A DNA stretch of 12,720 bases from CAZNNH01 sp964574335 (lineage in GTDB: Bacteria > Acidobacteriota > Vicinamibacteria > Fen-336): contig CAZNNH010000181.1 of the NCBI GenBank assembly GCA_964574335.1, forward strand, positions 1-12,720. The letters run 5' to 3'. The first letter of the stretch is position 1. Each line of letters opens with the position of its first letter. The notes beneath the pieces were generated by a model. That model saw only the letters and a list, made by a program, of their open reading frames with translations. It did not search any database and was not told the origin of the DNA. The translations under genes and the position numbers were made by a program. Of this stretch, positions 1 through 6,600 are shown in pieces.

Positions 1-25
1 GCGCCGGGTTCGTGTCCGGGGGCTC

Positions 26-76
26 GGGGGGCGGGAGCCCCCCGCTCGATAGCGGCGACCGGATTCACTCCGGGCG
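26..76. repeat. 51-bp direct repeat, copy 1, with GC hairpin
   Basis: This stretch is identical to 153-203, as seen by direct comparison. It opens with a perfect inverted repeat (GGGGGGC, loop GGGA, GCCCCCC) that would form a very stable hairpin, followed by a 33-nt non-palindromic tail. The period between copies is 127 bp. The bases just before each copy are also loosely similar (a GTCC-plus-G-run motif), so the array may continue left of the window. It could be a dispersed or tandem intergenic repeat, or a terminator-type hairpin of an upstream gene. Confidence 0.85.
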
Positions 77-152
77 GCGGGTCACGACACGGGGGACACG
101 ATCCGGGTGTCCACGGCGAGACGGAGGAAACCCGGTCATGTCCCCCCGGGAC

Positions 153-203
153 GGGGGGCGGGAGCCCCCCGCTCGATAGCGGCGACCGGATTCACTCCGG
201 GCG
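153..203. repeat. 51-bp direct repeat, copy 2, with GC hairpin
   Basis: This is an exact copy of 26-76, including the hairpin of seven G/C pairs (153-170) and the tail. The tail ends 64 bp before the tpx start codon, so the hairpin lies in or just upstream of the tpx leader. No T-run follows the hairpin. It is therefore not a classical intrinsic terminator, although in very GC-rich genomes this does not exclude termination or mRNA-end protection. Confidence 0.85.
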
Positions 204-267
204 CCGCGTATAGACCTGACCCCACCAGCCGGGTAGACTGTCTTCATAGCACACAGGAGGAGAATGC

Positions 268-768
268 ATGGCCAGAGTCAGCCTGGGCGGGAACCCCGTC
301 AACACCATCGGTGAGCTGCCCGCCGTCGGGTCACAAGCCCCCGATTTCAAGCTCACCAAGAACGACCTCAGCGACGTCTCGCTCAAGGACTTCGCCGGGA
401 AGAAGGTGATCCTCAACATCTTCCCGAGCGTGGACACCTCGGTCTGCGCCGCCTCGGTGCGCCGCTTCAACCAGGAGGCCGCCAAGCTCGCCGGCACCGT
501 GGTGCTGTGCATCTCGGCCGACCTGCCCTTCGCCTTCGGCCGCTTCTGCGGCGCGGAGGGGATCGACAAGGTCACGTCGCTGTCCACCATGCGCGGCGGC
601 GGCTTCGGCAAGGCCTACGGCGTGCGCCTGGTCGACGGGCCGCTCGAGGGCCTGCTGGCCCGCTCGATCGTGGTCGTCGACGCCGGCGGCAAGGTGGTCT
701 ACACCCAGCTCGTCCCCGAGATCAAGACCGAGCCCGACTACGACGCGGCCCTGGCCGCGGCCAAATAG
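268..768 (+). CDS. tpx: Thiol peroxidase Tpx (atypical 2-Cys peroxiredoxin)
   Basis: The 166-aa product reduces hydrogen peroxide and organic (lipid) hydroperoxides with electrons from thioredoxin. It is cytosolic or periplasmic depending on the species, and no signal peptide is seen here. The peroxidatic cysteine is Cys60 in the motif PSVDTSVCAASVRRFNQ. The resolving cysteine is Cys94 in RFCGAEG. The VVLCISADLPFA segment (78-89) and the C-terminal TEPDYDAAL are hallmarks of the Tpx subfamily rather than of BCP or AhpC. Length matches the family (about 165-170 aa). The ATG is preceded by AGGAGG (255-260) at good spacing, which fixes the start. It stands alone on its strand; the next gene is convergent. 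All key residues are present, so it should be active. Confidence 0.97.
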   Translation: MARVSLGGNPVNTIGELPAVGSQAPDFKLTKNDLSDVSLKDFAGKKVILNIFPSVDTSVCAASVRRFNQEAAKLAGTVVLCISADLPFAFGRFCGAEGIDKVTSLSTMRGGGFGKAYGVRLVDGPLEGLLARSIVVVDAGGKVVYTQLVPEIKTEPDYDAALAAAK

Positions 769-772
769 GCGC

Positions 773-785
773 GAGGCGGCGCCTC
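773..785. terminator. Possible bidirectional terminator hairpin between convergent genes
   Basis: GAGGC, loop GGC, GCCTC lies just after the tpx stop (768) and reaches into the stop codon of the convergent methyltransferase gene. The stem is only 5 bp and no T-run follows on either strand. The position between two convergent 3' ends is the main support. Confidence 0.3.
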
Positions 786-1401
786 AGCGACGCGTGCGCA
801 AGAGCGCCCCGTGGCGCCGCCTCAGCTTCAGCCCCTTCTCGACGACCAGCCCCGCCCTTCCGGCGGCCTGCAGCTCGAACTCGAACAGCTCCGTCGTGAC
901 GTGGCCTCCCGGCTCCACCAGCAGCATCCGGCCCCCTTCTTTGAGGGCGCGCGCCAACTGGTCGAAGGTCCCCGGGATGTCGCCGACCTCGTGGATCACG
1001 TGGATGGCGACGGCCAGGTCGAGTCTCGCCTGGTGGCCGGCCAACCCCAGATCCTGCTCGCCGCCGACGAGGGGCTGGATCCGGTCCAGCAGCCCGGCTC
1101 GACGTGCCCGCCGCACCAGGCCCGAGATCATCCGCGGCTGCACGTCGAGACAGACCACGCGCCCGTGCTCGCCGACCATCCGTGCCAGCGGCAGGCTGAA
1201 GAAGCCCATCGCGGAGCCGAAGTCGAGCACCCGCATCCCCGGCTCGACGTAGGGGGCGAGCAGCTTCTCGGGGGTCTCGATCAGCCGCCTGAGCGGGCTG
1301 GCCAGGAAGGGCCCGCCCCACCAGGGGCAACGATGCGGGGTCCGGCGAGGCTCGGCGACCAGCGGCTCTTCTCGGATCGACATCTCGCTCGTGGCCATCA
1401 T
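784..1401 (-). CDS. Class I SAM-dependent methyltransferase
   Basis: The product has about 205 aa. Motif I is VLDFGSAMGFFSLPLA (58-73), the glycine-rich SAM-binding loop. The acidic residue that would bind the ribose is Asp86 in VVCLDVQ. Motif II-like LDLAVAIHVIHEVGD (127-141) and the post-motif EGGRMLLVEPGGHV (155-168) follow in the usual order. A CPWWGGPFLASPLRRL segment (25-40) before the fold is characteristic of a subgroup of these enzymes whose substrate is not known to me. Two adjacent ATGs (1401 and 1398) follow a purine-rich GGAGGGAGAGGA; the frame remains open to 1449, but there it runs into the operator region, so the internal start is preferred. It is divergent from a TetR gene and shares two operator-like sites with it, so it is probably the repressor's target. 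Substrate could be a small molecule or lipid; the sequence does not say. Confidence 0.85.
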   Translation of the reverse strand: MMATSEMSIREEPLVAEPRRTPHRCPWWGGPFLASPLRRLIETPEKLLAPYVEPGMRVLDFGSAMGFFSLPLARMVGEHGRVVCLDVQPRMISGLVRRARRAGLLDRIQPLVGGEQDLGLAGHQARLDLAVAIHVIHEVGDIPGTFDQLARALKEGGRMLLVEPGGHVTTELFEFELQAAGRAGLVVEKGLKLRRRHGALLRTRR

Positions 1402-1434
1402 CCTATCCTCTCCCTCCGCCCGGCGCCCCCGCCG

Positions 1435-1463
1435 TTGAAATCCGAGCAATCACTCGGTATCCT
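1435..1463 (+). promoter_or_regulatory. Sigma70-type promoter of the TetR gene
   Basis: TTGAAA (1435-1440), a 17-bp spacer and TATCCT (1458-1463) match a housekeeping promoter well. The spacer is almost entirely filled by the inverted repeat at 1442-1457, so a bound repressor would block polymerase. This arrangement supports both calls. The expected transcription start is near 1470. Confidence 0.6.
1442..1457. promoter_or_regulatory. Operator 1, inverted repeat CCGAG-N6-CTCGG
   Basis: CCGAGCAATCACTCGG is an inverted repeat with arms CCGAG and CTCGG. The inner core GAGCAATCACTC recurs 28 bp downstream with one change. Position between the -35 and -10 boxes of the TetR promoter, in the region shared with the divergent methyltransferase, makes it a strong candidate for the TetR binding site. 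Confidence 0.7.
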
Positions 1464-1469
1464 CAAGAT

Positions 1470-1520
1470 ATGAGCAATCCCTCAGCTCGTCGACTCGCCT
1501 TCGGGAGCCGCCGGCGGTGA
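1470..1520 (+). CDS. Possible leaderless 16-codon upstream ORF
   Basis: An ATG at 1470 sits where transcription should begin (7 nt after the -10 box). It opens a 16-codon frame, MSNPSARRLAFGSRRR, that stops at TGA 1518-1520. This stop overlaps the GTG start of the TetR gene (GTGA). Translation of this ORF could couple to TetR synthesis. It may also be chance, because such a short frame carries little coding evidence. Confidence 0.3.
   Translation: MSNPSARRLAFGSRRR
1471..1484. promoter_or_regulatory. Operator 2, inverted repeat TGAG-N6-CTCA
   Basis: TGAGCAATCCCTCA repeats the GAGCAATC-N-CTC core of operator 1 at a centre-to-centre distance of 28 bp. It lies at the predicted transcription start of the TetR gene and upstream of the methyltransferase. 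Two sites of this kind in a divergent region are typical of autoregulated TetR-family systems. Confidence 0.65.
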
Positions 1521-2266
1521 GCCCGACAAGTCGTTCGGGCTCAGCCGGTTCGAAGCGCCGCCTGGGGACCCGGGAGACCTCTCCCAAGGGGCCGGCTCAG
1601 CTTCCGAGACGCTCGCCGAGGCCTCCCACCGGCCTGGCGCCCCGAAGGCGCCCCCGCCAGCAACGGGCCCAGGTCACCCTCGAGGCGATCCTGCAGGCCG
1701 CCGCCTCCCTGATCGCCCGCGACGGCTATCCCTCGCTCACCACCAACAAGGTGGCGGAGCGGGCCGGGGTCTCCATCGGATCCCTGTACCAGTACTTCCC
1801 CAACAAGGAGGCGATCCTGGTCGCCCTGCTCGAGCAGCACATGTCCACCGTGGAGCCCGTGATCGAGGAGTCGATGCGGGAGCTGGCCGACCCCGAGGTG
1901 CCGTTCGCCGAAGCGATGCGCCGGCTGATGGTGCGGCTGCTCGATCGCCACCGGGACCACCCCCGCCTGCAGCGGGCCCTCACCGAGGAGGTGCCCCACC
2001 CCCGGCACATCCGGGCCCTCCACCGGAAGCAGGATCGTGAGTACACGGCCCGCGTCGCCCACCTGCTGAGGCACCGCCCCGACGTCCGGGTGCGCAACGT
2101 CGACGCCGCCGCCCACGTGCTGGTGCAGGCCGTGTCCGGGCTCTCGCGCTGGCTGGCCCACGAGCCGCCCGACGACGTCGACCGGGACGCCTGCCTGGAG
2201 GAGGTGGTACGGCTGCTGGTGGGCTACTCGCTGGGGGGGTCGGCTACGGCTCGGTCTGGCCCATGA
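1517..2266 (+). CDS. TetR/AcrR family transcriptional regulator
   Basis: The 249-aa product has an N-terminal DNA-binding domain at about residues 52-98: EAILQAAASLIARDG is helix 1, and the helix-turn-helix covers TTNKVAERAGVSIGSLYQYF, ending in PNKEAILVALL. This is the canonical TetR_N signature. The C-terminal half is helical and variable, as expected for a ligand-binding and dimerisation domain; its ligand is not inferable. The first 50 residues are rich in Arg, Pro and Ser, so the true start could be later than the GTG at 1517. No later start has a better ribosome site, and the GTG overlaps the stop of an upstream mini-ORF. It probably represses itself and the divergent methyltransferase through the two operators. 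Its 3' end overlaps that of the convergent glucanase gene by 23 bp. Confidence 0.9.
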   Translation: MSPTSRSGSAGSKRRLGTRETSPKGPAQLPRRSPRPPTGLAPRRRPRQQRAQVTLEAILQAAASLIARDGYPSLTTNKVAERAGVSIGSLYQYFPNKEAILVALLEQHMSTVEPVIEESMRELADPEVPFAEAMRRLMVRLLDRHRDHPRLQRALTEEVPHPRHIRALHRKQDREYTARVAHLLRHRPDVRVRNVDAAAHVLVQAVSGLSRWLAHEPPDDVDRDACLEEVVRLLVGYSLGGSATARSGP

Positions 2267-3488
2267 GCTCGCTCTGGTACACGCGGACGTAGTCGATGTC
2301 CATGTGCTGGGGCCAGATGCCGGTGTCGATCCCTTCCTCGCCGCCGAAGATCCCGCCCACGGCGATGTCGAGGACCAGGTGGAAGGGCTGCTCGAACGGC
2401 CACTGCGCCGGGGTGTCCTCCGCCCCGCGGAAGGCCACGAAGAAGCTCCGGTCGTCGACGAAAACCTGGATCCGGTCCGGCGTCCACTCGAGCACGTAGA
2501 CGTGGAAGGCGTCGATGCAGTTGGGGACCTCGAGCAGGCCGGTCTTCTGGTTGTAGACCCGCCAGTTGTTGGAGGCCGTCTGGGTCGAGGCGTGGAGCCA
2601 GCCCTGGTCGTAGCCGAGGTGCTCCAGGATGTCGATCTCGCCGCCGTTCGGCCAGTCGCCGTACGGCGAGTCGGTGGGCAGCATCCGGATCCCCGGAAAG
2701 GTGCCGCGGCCCCGCGGGAGCTGGGCGCGGATCTCGAAGCGCCCGTAGCGCCAGTCACCGCGCTCGTAGGTCTTGAGCCGCGCCGAGGAGTACTCGTAGC
2801 CCTGGTACTCGTCGCGGCGGGCCTGGATCACCAGCAGCCCGTCCTCGACCTTGGCGTTCTCCAGGCGATCGGCGTTGTAGCTCTGGAGCTCCTCGTTTTG
2901 CCACCCCGGCGGCGCCACGTCGTAGGTCCAGCGGGTGGGGTCGGGAAAACCCGGCTCGTCGAACTCGTCGGACCAGACCAGGCGCCAGTCGCGCTGCTGC
3001 CGGCCCGAGACGTGGAACCAGTCGATGTTGAAACCCCCGGTCTCCATCACCACCCGCATCACGTGCTCGCCGGCGTCCAGGTGGAAGGGGCCCAGGCTGG
3101 GCATGGTCCAGACCAGCCAGCCCCCGGTGTAGGGGAGCTGGAACGGTCCGGTCACGTCGCGACCGTCGAACTCGACATGAAGCGAGGCGTTCTCGCGGAT
3201 CGACGCGATCTTGAGGATGATGTCGAACTCGCCCGAGGCCTGGACCTGGACGCGGTACTCGACCCACTCCCCCGCCGCGATCCACCCGACGTAGAAGCCG
3301 CCGTCGCCGATGGCGCCGATGTCGACGTCGTCGTCGCGATACTGGCGGCCGGTGTTGCCCTCGGTGGTGTCCGACCAGGCCGAGTAGTCCTCGGCTTCCA
3401 CCAGGCCGAGCACGGTCCCACGCGCGAAGGCCGGCGCGGCCCCAAGCGCCATCGGGAGCACGAGCGCGGTTGCCGCCACCCACCGCAT
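2244..3488 (-). CDS. Secreted CBM6-GH16 beta-glucanase (laminarinase-like)
   Basis: The 414-aa product has a signal peptide (1-22, ending PAFA). A carbohydrate-binding module of family 6 type spans about 28-163 (EAEDYS start, GGFYVGWIAAGEWVEYRV, ending GGFNIDWFHVS). A glycoside hydrolase family 16 domain follows at about 168-405. The GH16 catalytic motif is GGEIDILEHLG, with Glu284 as predicted nucleophile, Asp286 as helper and Glu289 as acid/base. The upstream RGTFPGIRMLP and downstream HVYVLEW, DIAVGG and MDIDYVRVY strands are also typical. Family members of this layout hydrolyse beta-1,3 or mixed beta-1,3/1,4-glucans such as laminarin or fungal wall glucan. The exact substrate is inferred. 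The ATG at 3488 is preceded by AGAGG and gives the signal peptide; the open frame continuing upstream is non-coding. The gene is divergent from the giant membrane protein gene and shares a palindromic site with it. Confidence 0.93.
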   Translation of the reverse strand: MRWVAATALVLPMALGAAPAFARGTVLGLVEAEDYSAWSDTTEGNTGRQYRDDDVDIGAIGDGGFYVGWIAAGEWVEYRVQVQASGEFDIILKIASIRENASLHVEFDGRDVTGPFQLPYTGGWLVWTMPSLGPFHLDAGEHVMRVVMETGGFNIDWFHVSGRQQRDWRLVWSDEFDEPGFPDPTRWTYDVAPPGWQNEELQSYNADRLENAKVEDGLLVIQARRDEYQGYEYSSARLKTYERGDWRYGRFEIRAQLPRGRGTFPGIRMLPTDSPYGDWPNGGEIDILEHLGYDQGWLHASTQTASNNWRVYNQKTGLLEVPNCIDAFHVYVLEWTPDRIQVFVDDRSFFVAFRGAEDTPAQWPFEQPFHLVLDIAVGGIFGGEEGIDTGIWPQHMDIDYVRVYQSELMGQTEP

Positions 3489-3569
3489 GGATTGCCTCTG
3501 GGCCAGTCCGTCCGCCTCTGTCAAGCATACGCCGAGGTGACCGTAACGCCCAACTCCCGGCGCCGCCCA

Positions 3570-3585
3570 AGTGACCGTGGTCACT
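3570..3585. promoter_or_regulatory. Perfect 16-bp palindrome, candidate operator
   Basis: AGTGACC-GT-GGTCACT is a perfect inverted repeat in the 159-bp region between the divergent glucanase (start 3488) and giant membrane protein (start 3648) genes. A half-site, GTGACCGT, recurs at 3537-3544 in the same orientation. Such a site plus half-site is typical of a dimeric regulator controlling one or both genes. The regulator is not identifiable from the window. Confidence 0.5.
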
Positions 3586-3647
3586 CGAGTGGAATGCCGC
3601 GCCGCCCGATGCAGTAGTACCATTCGACAACGAACCGGGAGGGAACC

Positions 3648-6600
3648 GTGCAAAACCGCCTGCCGCTCGCGCTGTGCTCGCTCTTCGTCCTGCCCGTCGC
3701 CGCCACCGCCCAGCCGTTTCCTCCCGACAAGCTCCCTCCCGAGCTGCGCCCGTGGGTCGATTGGGTGCGGGACGAGGTCAAGGTGCTGGGCTGCGTGAAG
3801 CAGCAGGGCATCGACGTCTGCGTCTGGCCCGGGCGGCTGGAGCTGGACCTCGGCGAACGGGGCGGACGCTTCTCGCTCGACGCCACCGCCGAGCGCCCGG
3901 TCGACCTCCCCCTCCCCGGCGACCTCCAGCGCTGGCCGCAGGAGGTCACGGTGGACGGGGCCGCCGCGCCGGTGGTGCCGCGGGGCGATCTGCCGGCACT
4001 GCGCCTGGCCCCCGGACGCCACCGCATCAGTGGCCGCTTCCGCTGGAGCCGGCTGCCGGACTCGCTTCCGCTTCCGCCCCAGGTGGCCCTGGTCCAGCTC
4101 ACGCTGGGCGGACGCCCCATCACCCGACCGCGCCGCGAGCAGAGCGGCCTGCTGTGGCTGCGGGAGCAAGGCCCCGCGGGCCCGGGCGAGGGCGAGAGCC
4201 TGCGGCTGTTGGTCTTCCGCAAGCTGGAGGACGGGATTCCGGTGTTCGTGGAGACGGCCTTCTCGCTCGAGGTCTCGGGCAAGGCGCGCGAGGTCGAGCT
4301 CGAGGGGGCACTCTTGGAGGGGGCGGTGCCGGTGGCCGTGCGCGGCGACCTGCCCGCCCGCCTCGACGGCCAGGGGCACCTCCACGTCCAGGTACGGGGC
4401 GGCCGCTTCTCGGTCACGGTGCTCTCACGGCTCGCCGGCGCCCCCACCGAGCTCGCACCTCCCGCCGTGAGCGCCTCCCCGCCCAACGTGACTCGCGCCG
4501 AGGGCGAGGTCTGGGTCTTCCAGGCCGACGAAGAGCTGCGGCAGGTCGAGCTGTCGGGCCCCCCGGCCATCGACCCATCGCGGACCGAGCTGCCCGAGGA
4601 CTGGCGATCGCTGCCGGCCTTCCTGCTCCAGCCCGACTCCCGCCTCGCCTTGCAGGAGGTGCGCCGGGGCCAGCCCGAGCCGCCGCCCGACCAGATCCGC
4701 CTCGACCGCGAGCTGTGGCTGGACCTGGACGGACGCGCCTTCACCGTCCGCGACACGTTCAGCGGCGCCCTCAACCGTACCTGGCGCCTCGACCTGCAGG
4801 CCCCCGGTCTGCTGGGGCGGGCCGCCGTGGACGCCGAGGACCAGCTCGTCACCACCGACCCCAGCGGCGGAGCCGCCGGCGTGGAGCTCCGCCGAGGCCA
4901 GCTCGCTCTACAGGCCGACTCGCGACTGCCTCGCTCCGGCGCGCTTCCGGCCGTCGGCTGGGCGGCCAGCGTCGAGGGCCTGAGCGCGCGCCTCCACCTG
5001 CCGCCGGGCTGGTCGCTGCTGGCCGCCACCGGCGTCGACGAGCCGCGCGGGACCTGGACCTCGCGCTGGACGCTGCTGGGCTTCTTCTTCGTCCTGCTGG
5101 TGACCTTCGGCGCCCAGCGCCTGGTGGGCTGGCGGGTGGGCCTGCTGGCGCTGGTGGCCCTGGTGCTCTGCCACCGCGAGCCGGGCGCGCCGGCGCTCGT
5201 CTGGCTCAGCCTGCTCGGCGCCATGGCCCTGCGCAAGGTGGCGCCGCAGGGCCGGCTCGGTTCGCTGGCCCGCATCTGGTGGCTGGCCAGCGCCGGCGTG
5301 TTGGTGATCGTCCTGGTGCCGTTCGCCGCCCGCCAGCTCCGCCTGGCGCTGTTCCCGCAGGCGGGGACGCCCTCCATGATGCAGGTCTCCATCAATGGCG
5401 CCGGACCTCTGACCGGCGTGACACTGGACAAGGCCCCGGCCGAGGCGCAGTACGCGCCGGCCGGCGAGGCGCTCGACGAGACGTACGCGGAGGAGGAGGA
5501 CCGGGCCCTGGCCCCGCCCGCCCCTCCGCCCCCGCCGCGCCCGCAGGTGATGGACGCCGAGCAGACGGCCCGCTGGAAGGGCCGCCTCTCGTCTTCACGG
5601 GAGTACGGCTATAACCTCGCCCTGGCCCAGGAGCCCCAGGCCGTGCTCCAGACCGGCCCCGGCGTCCCCAACTGGCAGTGGCAGACGCTGAGCCTGGTCT
5701 GGTCCGGTCCGGTGAGCGCCGATCACCGGATGCGCCTGTGGCTCGTCTCGCCGGGGTTGAACCTGGCGCTGACGGTGCTGCGCCTGGGCCTGCTGCTGCT
5801 GCTGGCCGCCACGCTGCTGATCTGGCCCCGGCCGCTGCGCCTGCCCCGGCTCGGCCGTGGGGCCGCCGCCGCCGCCCTGCTCCCGTTGCTGCTGCTCTTC
5901 GGCCGCGGCGCCGCGGCTGACGGCCTGCCGGACCGGGCCCTGCTCGACGAGCTGAAGACGCGGCTGACCCGGCCCGCCCCCTGCGAGCCGAACTGCATCA
6001 CCACCGCCTCGGTGGTGATGCGGATCTCGGACCGGCAGCTCGCCTTCGCCGCCGAGGTCCACGCCGTGGCGCGCGCCGCCTGGCAGGTGCCGGGGCCGGT
6101 GGCGACGTGGGTCCCCTCGGAGGTGCGGGTCGACGGCCAGCCCAGCACCGCGCTGGTCCGCCTCGACAACGGCTTCCTCCACCTGCGCCTGGAGCCCGGC
6201 GTCCATCGCGTCGAGGTGTCGGGTCCCACGCCCGCCGTCGACAGCCTGACGCTGCAGTTCGGCGACCGGCCGCGACAGGCACGGGCCGAAGCGCCCGGCT
6301 GGGAGGTGGTGGGCGTGCGCGAGGACGGCCCCGCCGACGCCTCGATCCAGCTCACCCGCCGGCTCCGTGCCGGCAGTGCGCCCCGCTCCGGCGAGGGCGT
6401 CTACTCGCCCTGGCTGGAGGTGACGCGGACCCTGAGCCTGGGCGTCTCGTGGCAGGTCGTGACCGACGTACGGCGCGTCAGCCCCACCGGGGCGCCGGTC
6501 GCGGTGCGGGTGCCACTCCTCCGCGGCGAGTCCCCCACCGACGCCCGCTTCGAAGTCGAGGAGGGCCGGGTGGCGGTGAGCCTGGGCCGCGACGACGTCG

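Noticed and set aside
3489..4385. A long minus-strand frame extends the glucanase gene upstream to 4385, giving 713 aa.
   Set aside because: The extension is Arg/Gln/Ala-rich shadow of the giant membrane protein gene; the ATG at 3488 has a ribosome site and a signal peptide right after it.
5501..5560. Pro-rich and acidic stretch as a possible tandem repeat.
   Set aside because: It is a low-complexity linker inside the giant membrane protein, not a nucleotide repeat array.
3674..5614. A 646-codon plus-strand frame overlapping the giant membrane protein gene.
   Set aside because: Arg/Pro/Gly-rich translation typical of a +2 shadow frame; the other frame has signal peptide, membrane segments and repeated modules.
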